The notes: generated by a model not told the origin, from the sequence alone. A stretch of 64,000 nt of DNA from Euleptes europaea (GCF_029931775.1 NC_079312.1:8253821-8317820); one strand, 5' to 3'; shown: positions 1 through 10,015, counted from the stretch's first letter. Numbers and translations are program-made.

Positions 1-284
1 CCACTTTCACTGAAGCATTTGCTTCACCACCTCAGGTCTCAGATTTATACACATGCCAGAACGGGGCTACATCTCATCTTCTGTTCAGCATTCTGATACG
101 GAAAAGACCCTACAGGTGAGGTGCTTTCCACCCAGGGACAGTGTGGTTCGGCTGCCCTATCAGCGTAGCAGTGACAGAGTCTCCACATGGCATTTCCCCC
201 CATAGTTCCCTTTGCCAGACACTAGTGAAACTTCCCTACAGATATTGGCAATGCTCAGAGCTGAGATTGCTCAGAGTAAGACAA
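1..284 (+). repeat. Low-copy segment, inverted copy of 10738-11024
   Basis: About 284 bp that reappear at high identity, in the opposite orientation, at 10738-11024, so the two copies face each other across KZFP gene 1. The left edge of the window cuts this copy. Its first bases, read on the minus strand, resemble the start of a zinc-finger helix segment (GCTTCAGTGAAAGTGG). The right edge is an abrupt junction with a BovB 3' end. I do not recognise the family; it may be a duplicated piece of a zinc-finger gene flank rather than a transposon. Confidence 0.6.
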
Positions 285-468
285 GGAAAAGTTGAGGGCA
301 GCAGGAAAAGAGGAAGACCAAACGAGATGGATTGACTCAATAAAGGAAGCCACAGCCTTCAATTTGCAAGATCTGAGCAAGGCTGTCAAAGATAGGACAT
401 TTTGGAGGACTTTCATTCATAGGGTCGGCATGAGTCGGAAGCGACTTGACGGCACTTAACACACACAT
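285..468 (+). mobile_element. BovB (RTE) LINE, 3' end fragment
   Basis: Matches the last about 185 bp of the BovB element at 12055-13306, including the coding end (GRPN, LQDLSKAVKDRTFWRTFIHRV equivalents) and the 3' tail GACTTGACGGCACTTAACAC followed by a short CA-rich run. It is 5' truncated as usual for target-primed insertion. The reading frame is damaged (one base is missing near GRPNE), so it cannot encode a protein. Confidence 0.85.
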
Positions 469-753
469 AAGGGCTCAGCTTTAAAATGAAATTTGGTTTG
501 CTTGTGGCTTTAACAGGAAACAAGTTTAGAATCACATTAACAGTTACTGAAACGTCTTTGTACAGTAAGCAGCAGTTATGTAGTATGTTTTTGAGTGCTC
601 TGAACACATTATGTCAGTAATGCTTACAAGAGCTCTTTGGGGAAAGGCTGGTCCTGTTGTCTCTTAGTTGCTAATAGTGGCTAAAATTGACATAATGGCT
701 GCTTCTGCCTAAGGTGACCCAGCAAAGGGGGCTGAGCAGAGTTTATCACCAGA

Positions 754-1005
754 TAATCATAGAGTTGGAAGGGACCACCAGGGTCATCTAGTCCAACCCC
801 CTGCACAATGCAGGACATTCCAAACTACCTCCGCCCTCCCCCCCAGTGACCCCTACTCCATGCCCAGAAGATGGCCAAGATGCCCTCCCTCTCATCATCT
901 GCTTAAGGTAATAGAATCAGCATTGCTGACAGATGGCCATCTAACCTCTTCTTAAAAGCCTCCAGGGAAGGAGAGCTTACCACCTCCCGAGGACTTCCTG
1001 ATTTG
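754..1005 (-). mobile_element. CR1 LINE 3' fragment
   Basis: Begins with AATCATAGAGTTGGAAGGGA, the reverse complement of the CR1 3' terminus, and continues with the CR1 3' region seen repeatedly in this window (ACTCCATGCCCAGAAGATGG; CCTCCAGGGAAGGAGAGCTT). It is oriented toward the left. Copies of the same family are at 3548, 51498, 54555 and 62390. Confidence 0.8.
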
Positions 1006-1087
1006 CAGCTCTTGGGGACTATATATCTCATACCAGCTCTCTAAGGTCATGTTAGAGACCTGATGAATCACACCAGGGGTGGGGACG

Positions 1088-1126
1088 GTGGCTTTGTGGT
1101 AGAACATCCACATTACATGCAGAAGA
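1088..1126 (+). mobile_element. tRNA-Ala-type SINE head fragment
   Basis: About 39 bp resembling the 5' part of the complete SINE at 41190-41400 (GTGGCTCAGTGGTAGAGCAT there, GTGGCTTTGTGGTAGAACAT here). It contains only the A-box region. It is too short and diverged for firm dating. Confidence 0.5.
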
Positions 1127-1129
1127 TGA

Positions 1130-1258
1130 TGAGAGGGAGGGCATCTTGGCCATCTTCTGGTCACTAGGGGTGTGGGGGGGAGGTAGTTGTGAATTTCCTG
1201 CATTGTGCAGGGGGTTGGACTTGATGGCCCTGGTGGTCCCTTCCAACTCTAGGATTCT
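1130..1258 (+). mobile_element. CR1 LINE 3' end, plus orientation
   Basis: Reverse orientation relative to the CR1 at 754: it ends with GTCCCTTCCAACTCTAGGAT and a degenerate ATTCTA terminus. The two CR1 3' ends therefore form a loose inverted pair around a 120-bp spacer. Confidence 0.75.
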
Positions 1259-1867
1259 AAGGTCCCGGGTTTAATAGATGGATCAGATAATGTAAAAATG
1301 TAATTATTCATTAACAGTTCATAAAAGTCAACACAAGTTATGCACTCGTTTAAAGGAGATGTTGATTATATATGTATATTATAAATGTTGGTTATATATG
1401 TATATATAAAGAGGAAAAAAAGTATATAATATAAGGGGGTGTCATTTTGTCCTCTTGCCGCCCCCCCCCCCTCACAAAATGTACATCCGGCCCTGCAGGG
1501 ATGTTGTGGAGCTTATCTGGACCAAGATGTTCCGATTCCCTTTGTTTTTGGCACTTCAACTCCTGCCATCATCCTGAAGCAGGCGGCCAAGGTTGAGACT
1601 CCCAGCTTTATTTTCTGACTAATTGTGTCTGCCACAAACAGAAAGATGGGTTGCAGATTCCCTTGATACACCGCCTCTCTCCAAAGTAAACAAACAAACA
1701 AACAAACACTTTGGTTGTCTACATATTTATACTTTTGCACAGATCCTTTCAAAGCGGGCCGCTTCCTTTGATGTGGGATGCCCTGTTTTATTTGATGTTA
1801 CGCGCTTTTTCTCTCCGGTCTTTTCCTCGGAGGCTCCCTTGGCTTTCTCTCTCCCGGGTCCCTTGGA
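1259..1867. other. No gene seen; AT-rich stretch then gene 1 upstream flank
   Basis: 1360-1430 is a TA-rich low-complexity tract (repeated TATATATGTATAT). 1463-1481 is a C-rich run. 1740-1867 is moderately GC-rich with sparse CpG and is probably upstream flank of gene 1. I see no coding potential. Confidence 0.5.
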
Positions 1868-1885
1868 CTGGGTGAAATGCTTTCT

Positions 1886-2269
1886 TTTTTTAAAAAAAAA
1901 TTTTTTTTATTGGTTTTTATAATACAAATTTTCCATGTTAACAAACAACAATGAAAGTTATCTGAAAATCTAAATCATAACTAGTATAGTTGTAATTATT
2001 TAAGCACTCAATAAAATAAAAAATAAAGGAAAATGTTCTGACTTCCCCTTCACCTCCGTCCGCCTCTTAATAAAGTGTTCTATCCCATCGTGATATGATC
2101 TGATCTTAATTATTCTTATATCTCAATTAAATTTCAATTACAATAGTCTGTTAATATAATCAATTACACTTCTTTATATTAATAGTGTCATCTAGATCAG
2201 ATTAAAAAGTACTCTTCCAATTCCCCCAGCCCTAATTCATATTCACAATATCTCATCCAAGCCTCCCAT
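1886..2269 (-). mobile_element. 5'-truncated L1-type insertion with 18-bp TSD
   Basis: A 384-bp AT-rich insert that starts with a T/A homopolymer (a poly(A) tail read on the minus strand) and is flanked by the perfect 18-bp direct repeat CTGGGTGAAATGCTTTCT at 1868-1885 and 2270-2287. A poly(A) tail and a long target-site duplication are hallmarks of L1-type target-primed insertion. No coding part remains. It lies just upstream of the putative first exon of gene 1 and splits its flank. Confidence 0.8.
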
Positions 2270-2312
2270 CTGGGTGAAATGCTTTCTAAGGGGTTAAAGT
2301 GAAAGAGTCTGC

Positions 2313-2446
2313 AGTCCTAGAGAGGCACATATGAGGGGGGGAGAGAAGGGGCGGGTGGGCGATAAAACCATTTCCGGCTTCCTCCCACCTTTGCAGAAGC
2401 GTATTTGAGTTGATTGGAGGTTTCTTTATTGGTTGGAAGGAATTTG
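2313..2446 (+). promoter_or_regulatory. Putative promoter and untranslated exon 0 of KZFP gene 1
   Basis: Contains a GC box (GGGGCGGG near 2349) and ends at a strong splice donor, GTGAGT at 2447. Closely related segments ending in GTGAG/GTGGG donors occur at 26386 (minus, gene 2), 30604, 30953, 31384, 37415 and 58425, which argues that this is a conserved 5' exon module of the KZFP family. Diagnostic shared strings are AGAGAGGCACAT and, after the donor, GGGGCTTTGG. The transcription start is not determined. Confidence 0.55.
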
Positions 2447-2485
2447 GTGAGTTCCCGAGGGGCTTTGGAGGGAGCAATATGGGGT

Positions 2486-3262
2486 GCAGGTGGTGATGCA
2501 AGACCCAATGCAGAGAGAAAGGAGGGGGGGATGTGGGGGGTGGGCTGCAATGCAAGATGCAAAGCAGAGGGAAAGGAGGGGGGAGATGTGGGGGGTGGGC
2601 TGCAATGCAAGATGCAAAGCAGAGGGAAGGGGGGTGGGCTGCAATGCAAGATGCAAAGCAGAGGGAAAGGAGGGGGAGATGTGGGGAGTGGGCTGCAATG
2701 CAAGACCCAAAGCAGTGGGAAAGGAGGGGGGAGATGTGGGGGGTGGGCTGCAATGCAAGATGCAAAGCAGAGGGAAAGGAGGGGGGAGATGTGGGGGGTG
2801 GGCTGCAATGCAAGACCCAAAGCAGTGGGAAAGGAGGGGGGAGATGTGGGGGGTGGGCTGCAATGCAAGATGCAAAGCAGAGGGAAGGGAGGGGGGAGAT
2901 GTGGGGGGTGGGCTGCAATGCAAGACCCAAAGCAGTGGGAAAGGAGGGGGGAGATGTGGGGGGTGGGCTGCAATGCAAGATGCAAAGCAGAGGGAAAGGA
3001 GGGGGGAGATGTGGGGGGTGGGCTGCAATGCAAGACCCAAAGCAGTGGGAAAGGAGGGGGGAGATGTGGGGGGTGGGCTGCAATGCAAGATGCAAAGCAG
3101 AGGGAAAGGAGGGGGAGATGTGGGGGTGGGCTGCAATGCAAGATGCAAAGCAGAGGGAAGGGAGGGGGGAGATGTGGGGGGTGGGCTGCAATGCAAGATG
3201 CAAAGAGGAGGGAAAGGAGGGGAGAGATGTGGGGGGCGGGCTGCAATGCAAGACCCAAAGCA
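2486..3262 (+). repeat. 55-bp G-rich minisatellite, about 14 units
   Basis: Tandem units of 55 bp built on TGGGCTGCAATGCAAGATGC with AAAGCAGAGGGAAAGG and a G-run block. Two alternating subtypes exist (GATGCAAAGCAGAGG and GACCCAAAGCAGTGG). Unit starts at 2541, 2596, 2635, 2689 and 2744 show one 39-bp deleted unit and otherwise 54-55 bp spacing. Every unit carries one or two G-runs of at least four, so the plus strand has G-quadruplex potential. It sits in putative intron 1 of gene 1, just after the exon 0 donor. The unit is related to single-copy sequence at 30995-31040 and 31428-31470. Long open frames on both strands here are low-complexity artefacts. Confidence 0.95.
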
Positions 3263-3282
3263 GAGGGTAAGAGAGGCATCTC

Positions 3283-3490
3283 TGAATTGTTGCAGGCATG
3301 TATAGGGTGGCGGGTCTGTAACATTTGTCTGAGTCGGGGTACTCACGATCTAGGCAGGTCAACTATGAGGAAACCTGCCATGTGAAAGCTTTGGAAAACA
3401 CCTTAGCTGTGGGATCTTTTCAGCGTCAGAGTGCTGGACAGACGATGAGGCGTGACCGCTATCCAGCATGTGTAAAAGTCTGAGACTCCG
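3283..3490 (+). repeat. Diverged relative of the 10.7-11.0 kb segment
   Basis: Shares GGCATGTATAGGGTGG (GGCATGTGTAGAGTGG at 10708), TCTGTAACATTTGTCT, and later CAGAGTGCTGGACAGA and TGTGTAAAAGTCTGAGACTC with the segment ending at 11024. It is more diverged than the 1-284 copy. This supports an old duplicated KZFP flank rather than one recent inversion. Confidence 0.5.
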
Positions 3491-3547
3491 ACATTGTCCA
3501 TCTGTGCAGAAGGATGAGGTGGTGACGGGGAATGTGTTCCTTTAGGC

Positions 3548-4055
3548 CCTTAGAATCATAGAGTTGGAAGGGACCACCAGGGTCATCTAGTCCAACCTCC
3601 TGCACAATGCAGGAATTTCACAACTACTTCCCCCAAACACACCCAGTGACCCCTACTCCATGCCCAGAAGATGGCCAAGATGCTCTCCCTCTCATGAACT
3701 GCCTAAAGTCATAAAATCAGCAATGCTGACAAATGGCCATCTCTCTCTGTGTGTAAAGTGCCTTCAAATCACAGCCGACTTATGGCGACCCCTTTTGGGG
3801 TTTTCATGGCAAGAGACTAACAGAGGTTGTTTGCCAGTGCCTTCCTCTGCACAGCAACCCTGGTATTCCTTGGTGGTCTCCCATCCAAATACTAACCAGG
3901 GCTGACCCTGCTTAGCTTCTGAGATCTGATGAGATCAGGCTAGCCTGGGCCATCCAGGTCAGGGCAATGGCCATCTGCTTAAAAACCTCCAGGGAAGGAG
4001 CATTTACCACCTCCCGAGGAAGCCTGTTCTCCTGCTTGCTCCATGTATGGATTCA
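3548..4055 (-). mobile_element. CR1 LINE 3' fragment split by a SINE
   Basis: Same CR1 family as 754-1005. The element is interrupted at 3743-3965 by a 5S-derived SINE and resumes with GCTTAAAAACCTCCAGGGAA. Confidence 0.8.
3743..3965 (-). mobile_element. 5S rRNA-derived SINE, 11-bp TSD
   Basis: Flanked by the perfect repeat AATGGCCATCT at 3732-3742 and 3966-3976, inside a CR1. Read on the minus strand it starts as a 5S rRNA gene (GATCTCATCAGATCTCAGAA, then AGCTAAGCAGGGTCAG, TATTTGGATGGGAGACCACC), which is the pol III internal control region. It continues into a body with a 3' end resembling the BovB tail (CGGCTGTGATTTGAAGGCAC against GGAAGCGACTTGACGGCACT). That suggests mobilisation by BovB machinery. 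Confidence 0.85.
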
Positions 4056-4249
4056 GGATGTCTTCCCTTGAGGCCATGAGTGGAGGAAGGCATATTGGGA
4101 TGCTTCCTTGTGTTCAAATCTCCCTGCCACAGGAAAGGATCATGGCCAGGTCAGGCAGAGAGGGCAGAGGCTTTTTCCTTGTGATGCTAGTTTTCCAGGT
4201 GCAGAGAGTTTTCCCATTATACAAAGGATCCATTGTCGTTGGAACATTT

Positions 4250-4540
4250 ACGGTTTTAATCTCCCACCTGCAGCCTCAATTCAGGTGGTCGAACCAGCTT
4301 ACAATTTCCTTCCCTTCCTCTCCCCACAACGGACACCTTGTGAGGTAGGTGGGGATGAGAGTTCAGAGGAAACTGTGATTTGCCCAAGGTCACCCAGCTG
4401 GCTTCGTGTGTAGACGTGGGGAAACTAACCCATTTCACCAGATGGGAGTCTGCCGCTTATGTGGAGGAGTGGGGAATCATACCCATTTCTCCAGATTAGA
4501 GTCCGCCGCTCCTAACCACCACACCACACTGGCATCCCAG
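4250..4540 (-). mobile_element. tRNA-derived SINE (family A)
   Basis: On the minus strand: a tRNA-like head (GCCAGTGTGGTGTGGTGGTT, then a B-box-like region), a body containing CTGGGTGACCTTGGGCAAAT, and a 3' part with GTTGTGGGGAGAGGAAGGG. This is the commonest SINE here; other copies are at 6692, 28085, 30355, 36897, 39973, 40709, 46556, 57915 and 60820. Confidence 0.85.
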
Positions 4541-5589
4541 GGCTCTGCCAACCCATGACCATTGTAAGAAGAAGAGTTGGTTATTCAGGTATAGTATTGG
4601 TTGAGTATTCAGGTCTTGTATCTTTCTGTAAATATTCAGGAATATCTGGGCATTTTAAAGATCCCAGGCCAGTTTTTAAAACCTTTAACAGATTTCCCAG
4701 GCAACGAGAGGGTGACTCCAGGCTGGCTTGGGAAAGGTGGCTCCCAGCTGGCACAATTCTTACCCAGCCCTGGGGAGGCAACTCCTGGCTGGCAAAACCA
4801 GGTGCAGGGTCTGGTTGGCTTCTTGTCCTTTCATCCCTCCTCTTTGGGGGCAGAGCCTTTTTCCATAGTTGTTTTTAGCTCCTAGTTGGCAGGCCTGCGA
4901 GTAGGATGGAGGCACCTTGTTCAGGAGTTTGTAGGATTGGACTCCAATTTGCATGAAATTTTGGGGGGGTGACTTTAAGGGACAGTCAGTATAAGCTGCA
5001 ATTTTGGTGTCATGTGGTTGAAAAACCGCCTCTCCAGGACCCTGAGAAAGATCTCCCATAAGGATTAATGGTACAGGATTTAATCCTGAAATCTCAGAAA
5101 AACCAAATCCCAGAATGGTACTGGGGGACCCGAATTCCACCGAATTGTGGGTATTTATTCCATTCCTGAAATCTGAATCCAAAAAATATTGCTTTTTTTT
5201 TCCAGTTGCACATTCCTAGGCTCCCCTGCCCCTGTATAGGATGGCTGGCTGAGGGGAGAGAGAAGTGAGGCCAAACTAGGTTGCCAGTCAACCAGCAGGA
5301 GGGTTGGGATATGGGGTTGCGCTGTCACCAGTGTCGCTAAATCACTTCTGGGGGAAACCCAAAAGTGATGTAGGGCAGTTCTAGGAATTGCTGGAAACTC
5401 TATGGTAAAGCAAAGGGCTGCCAGTGGGAGACATGCCCCTGTAGCAGGAGGCCTATAAGCACGAAGCCTAACACTCCTGAGCCTTCCTAGATCAAATGCT
5501 GTATTTTGAACTGCGCCCAGAAGCCAATCTGGAGAGTCACTCAAAGGACTAGCAGAGAAAATGTGTCTATTCTATTCTCACCCTCCCAG
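4541..5589. other. Gene 1 intron 1, nothing recognised
   Basis: No exon, RNA gene or familiar transposon was recognised. A short run near 4560-4640 repeats TATTCAGG several times. Confidence 0.4.
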
Positions 5590-5660
5590 GCAGCAGCAGA
5601 AAGAGACCCTGGATGCCTTCTCTGCCGTCTGCTCCATGTGATGAAGAGAAAAGAGCTGCC

Positions 5661-5675
5661 ATGCCATCATCTCAG
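5661..5675 (+). CDS. KZFP gene 1, start-codon exon (MPSSQ)
   Basis: The exon probably spans 5590-5675: it follows the acceptor CTCACCCTCCCAG and ends at the donor GTATGG. Only 15 nt are coding. The ATG at 5661 was chosen because genes 2 and 3 start at the equivalent position in the same context (GCC or CACC before ATG, then MQPAQ), and gene 4 has an in-frame equivalent (MKPAQ). Exon phase 0 joins cleanly to the KRAB-A exon at 6545. An upstream in-frame-looking ATG at 5641 also lies in the exon but is not conserved in the paralogues. Confidence 0.75.
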
Positions 5676-5940
5676 GTATGGAGGGCACGGGGTCACTGGG
5701 GACAGATGCAGCAGGGGGCAGGTATGCTTCCTTCTCTGTTGCAAGGATCAGGGGATTAGCTCCTTCCTCTTGGTTCTGGGGCTGGAAGATGTTGAGGCTG
5801 CCCTCTGGGGAGACAGGAATATGTTCACCCCTGACATAGATGGCAGGTCCAGAGAAGCTCAAACAGGGCCATTAATTTCCCACAGAAAAACGTGTTTTTT
5901 TACTATACAGGCATCTCTGGACTGATCCCCATAAAACTGC

Positions 5941-6318
5941 AAGAGTCCAGTAGCACCTTAAAGACTAACAAAAATATTTTCTGGTAGGGTATGAGCTTTC
6001 GTGAGCCACACCTCACTTCTTCGGATACAGCTAGAATGTGAATCCATCGGTCTTTAAGTAGAGCAACAGTATGTAAATGTGAATAGCAGGCTTGATGGGA
6101 TTAGGTGTGATATGCAGAAGAGTCTGTGATGTCCAGGGGAGAGATGGGTGTGGAGAAATCAGCATTGGTAATGGGCCATGAATGTGGCTCACGAAAGCTC
6201 ATACCCTACCAGAAAATATTTTTGTTAGTCTTTAAGGTGCTACTGGACTCTTGCCCTTTTTGACTACTGCAAACAGACTAACACGGCTACCCACTGTGAA
6301 TTATCCCCTAAAACTGTT
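5941..6318. mobile_element. Retroelement with 70-bp inverted repeats and 16-bp TSD (Penelope-like candidate)
   Basis: The flanking direct repeats are ATCCCCATAAAACTGC (5925-5940) and ATCCCCATAAGACTGC (6319-6334). Inside, 5941-6010 and 6183-6252 are perfect inverted repeats (AAGAGTCCAGTAGCACCTTA start), and a 66-bp unmatched tail follows (contains CAGACTAACACGGCTACCCA). One inverted repeat begins exactly at the element edge; the other is followed by the tail. The long TSD argues against a cut-and-paste DNA transposon. The same architecture occurs at 18377-18963 with unrelated sequence. Known Penelope-like elements can carry inverted pseudo-LTRs and a short terminal extension, so that class is a reasonable guess. 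No protein is encoded. Confidence 0.7.
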
Positions 6319-6517
6319 ATCCCCATAAGACTGCTGTGCTATCCCTGTGACTGCGGACAGCCTCTGTGGCCCTGAGGTGCCACCAAGGAGGACTGGGGGG
6401 GACCCAAATGTCCCCACAGGATTCTTCTCCCAGGATTCTTTGTACTGGTCCTCCAGTACTAATGAACTGTCTTAGTTTTTAGCTCCTTCCCCATGGACCA
6501 GCTTTCCAGTGACGTAA

Positions 6518-6952
<435 letters not shown>

Positions 6953-7296
6953 TGGGCCATATCCTTTCTGCAAGGAAGTCCGTTATGAGGAAAGACATGG
7001 TCAAGCAGTCTGCCCTGGACCCGATGGCTGATCTCTGCCACCCTCCATGATCCGTCATCTGATGTAGGAGGGGTTCTGCGCTCTTCTTGTGGAGAGGAAG
7101 CCCCAGCCTGGCAGTCCTGTGCTTGGACCACCTGAGAGGGCATCAGAAGAGGTGCCAGGGGATGCTGGTCTGGAGAAGGTGGGGCGGCCTGAGCAGGGCC
7201 CTCCCCCCAGGCTGGGCCTTGCCTTATCCAGGCTGAAAGGTGGCTGTGGAGGGAACTCTGATGGCTTCTCTGCCACTATGCTGAGTTCTCAGCTGG

Positions 7297-7517
7297 CATT
7301 TGAACACATGAAGCTGCCTTATACTGAATCAGACCCTTGGTCCATCAAAATCAGTATTGTCTACTCAGACTGGCAGTGGCTCTCCAGGGTCTCAGGCAGA
7401 GGTCTTGCGCATCACCTGCTTGCCTAGTCCCTTTAACTGGAGATGCCAGGGATTGAACCTGGGACTTTCTTCATGCCAAGCAGATGCTCTACCACTGAGC
7501 CACGGCCCCTCCCTTTC
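7297..7517 (-). mobile_element. tRNA-Ala-derived SINE
   Basis: On the minus strand: GGGCCGTGGCTCAGTGGTAG, AGCATCTGCTTGGCATGAAG and AGGTTCAATCCCTGGCATCT, the A and B boxes of an alanine-type tRNA, followed by the body ending AAGGCAGCTTCATGTG. Sister copies are at 41190 and 45683. Confidence 0.9.
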
Positions 7518-7729
7518 CATTTCAGCTTGGCAGGGAGTTTGCACAGAACTTCTAATGCCAGATGGATGATGCTGGGTCACCCACACTCCACCCCTGTTTT
7601 CTGCCTTAGAAAATCTTATGTTTTCTGCAACCATATTTCTCTGGAGGGACAGAGACAGCTGGGTTGGAATAGCTGGATTTATACGCACAGAGAAGAATCA
7701 TAACGCTATTTGTTCTCCCTAATGAACAG

Positions 7730-7822
7730 GCCCTCTGATTCCCAAACCTGACCTCATATCCTGGCTGGAAAAGGCGGGAGAGCTGTTTCTCCTAGGCACT
7801 GATGAAGACGAAGGATTGGCAG
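7730..7822 (+). CDS. KZFP gene 1, KRAB-B exon
   Basis: A 93-nt exon, phase 1 at both ends, with acceptor CTAATGAACAG and donor GTAGCT. It encodes GPLIPKPDLISWLEKAGELF then LLGTDEDEGLAG, a KRAB-B box with the conserved KPDLISWLE core. Because 93 is divisible by three, skipping it would keep the reading frame, so isoforms without the B box are possible. Confidence 0.92.
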
Positions 7823-8235
7823 GTAGCTGCTTAGATATCTGTCAAGGGACGGTGTGTTGCCTGCGCTTCCTTCCAAGGGCTGGTAGATTTCCATGGCCTT
7901 CTTTATCCTCACAGTTTGAGCTTCTCCACAAAAGAGCTTGGAGCATAGAGTTGGGAGAGTTGAAGTTGTCCCTGTAGATCCTGGCCGTATGAGAATAGGC
8001 AGTCTCCTTCTCCCAAATCACATTTTTCCCTGTTCTAATCCAATGTTTTCCACTTGGAGAGCCAGAGGCTTTCAGGCAAGAGTTTTTCCCAGCCCTGTTT
8101 CTCCTGAGACTCCTTTAACTGGAGATGCCAGGCCTCGATCGAGGGATGTTGTACCTCTCTCACATAGTTTAGTTCATTAACTAATTTTCAAGCTCCTTTT
8201 TTACCATGTTAATATTATGTTTCTCTTTGTTTCAG

Positions 8236-9959
8236 CAGGAGGTGTGTGGGAGTCAGCAAATGGAAAAAAAGAGCATCCACTGATGGAGAAAAAAGATACA
8301 TATTCAGATGTGAATGACAACTTTGAATATTGTGATGCCCTCAAGAAACAAAAGAGGAAACATTCATATAATGGGAGGAATAATTCCAGTCCTTTAAATG
8401 GTGGTGAATCTCATGAAATTCTGCTAATTCCAAAAATATACAAAAAAGACAACACGAAGAAGTGCCCTGCAAGCAAGGAAAAGGTTCATGGAAAATCAGA
8501 CATCAATATGCTTTTGAACACTCATAACAGAAAGAAAATATACAGATGCATGGAGTGTGGGAAAAGCTTTGGACAGAAAGGCAGCCTAACTTCTCATCAA
8601 AGAATTCACACTGGGCAGAAACCATATAAATGCCTGGAGTGTGGAAAAACCTTCAGTGAGAGTGGAAACCTTACTTCTCATCAAAGAATTCACACAGGAC
8701 AAAGACCTTATAAATGCCTGGTGTGTGGAAAAAACTTCATTCACAGATCACACCTCAGTTCCCATGAAAGAATTCATACAGGGGAGAAACCATACAAATG
8801 CCTGGAGTGTGGAAAATGCTTCCGTGAGAGTGGAAGCCTTACTTACCATCACAGAATTCACACAGGGGAGAAACCGTATAAATGCCTGGAGTGTGGAAAA
8901 AGCTTTGGACAGAAAGGCAGCCTAACTTCCCATAAAAAAATTCATAGAGAGGAGAAAAGATATAAATGCTTGGAGTGTGGAAAAAGCTTCCATAAAAGTG
9001 GAAACCTTACTTCCCATCAAAGAATTCACACAGGGGAAAAACCATATGAATGCTTAGAGTGCGGGAAAAGTTTCAGTTACAATGTAAGCCTTACATTCCA
9101 TCAAAGAATTCACACAGGGGAGAAGCCATATAAATGCCAGGATTGTGGAAAAAGCTTCAGAGATAGTGGAGCACTGATTGTCCATCAAAGGGTTCACACA
9201 GGGGAGAAACCATATAAATGTCTGGAGTGTGGGAAGAGCTACAGTCAGAGTGGGAAACTTAGCATCCACCAAAGAATTCACACAGGGGAGAAGAAATATA
9301 AATGCCTAGAATGTGGAAAAAGCTTCAGCTGCAGTGGAAGCCTTACTGTCCATCAAAGAATTCACACAGGAGAGAAACCATATAAATGCTTGGAGTGTGG
9401 CAGAAGCTTCAGTCAGAGTGGAAAGTTTACTGTCCATCAAAGAATTCACACAGGGGATAAGCCATATAAATGCCTCGAGTGTGGAAAAGGCTTTTTCCAG
9501 AGTGGAAACCTTACTGCCCATCAAAGAATTCACACAGGGGAGAAACCATACAAGTGTATGGAGTGTGGGAAAAGCTTCAGTGAGAGTGGAAGCCTTACTT
9601 CCCATCAACGAATTCACACAGGGGAGAAACCATACAAATGTTTGGAGTGTGGGAAAAGCTTCCATAACATTGGAAGCTTTGCTGTTCATCAAAGAATTCA
9701 CACAAGAGTGAAACCATATATATGCCTGGAGTGTGGAAAAAGCTTTAGTCAAAGTGGACACCTTACTGTCCATCAAAGAATTCATACAGGGGAGAAACCA
9801 TATAAATGCCTAGAGTGTGGGAAAACCTTCAGAGAAAGTGGACACCTTACCATTCATCAAAGAATTCACACCGGGGAGAAAAAATATAAATGCCTGGAAT
9901 GTGGAAAAATCTTCAGTCGGAGTTCACATTTTACTTCCCACCTTAAGAAATTACACTGA
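8236..9959 (+). CDS. KZFP gene 1, finger exon: 17 C2H2 zinc fingers
   Basis: The exon begins at the acceptor TTTGTTTCAG; a tandem CAG three bases later (NAGNAG) would drop one alanine. It first encodes a hydrophilic linker of about 100 residues ([15 protein letters not shown], then a Lys-rich region), then 17 contiguous C2H2 fingers of the [10 protein letters not shown]...[11 protein letters not shown] type from about 8550 to the TGA at 9957. Together with the upstream exons the protein would be about 652 residues. The fingers bind DNA in the major groove in the nucleus. Linkers deviating from TGEKP follow fingers 1, 2, 5 (REEKR), 11 (TGDKP) and 14 (TRVKP), where the array may not track DNA continuously. 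Finger 17 has four residues between its histidines (SHLKKLH). All Cys and His ligands look intact in all 17 fingers. Confidence 0.95.
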
Positions 9960-10015
9960 GGAGAAACCATAGAAATGAATTTAGTGTGGAAAACCTTTTC
10001 ATCAAAGAAAGTGGA
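9960..10015 (+). pseudogene. Relic of an 18th finger after the gene 1 stop
   Basis: GGAGAAACCATAGAAATGAA directly after the TGA aligns with the linker GGGGAGAAACCATATAAATG and then AGTGTGGAAAACCTTTT with the finger core. Substitutions and deletions have destroyed it. The present stop therefore truncates a longer ancestral array. Confidence 0.75.

Noticed and set aside
2286-3362. Long open frames on both strands (up to about 358 codons) over 2.3-3.4 kb
   Set aside because: They are translations of the 55-bp minisatellite in several frames and strands at once, with low-complexity composition and no gene structure.
5506-5925. 139-codon frame overlapping the start exon of gene 1
   Set aside because: It reads through the donor GTATGG into intron. 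Paralogue comparison supports splicing after MPSSQ.
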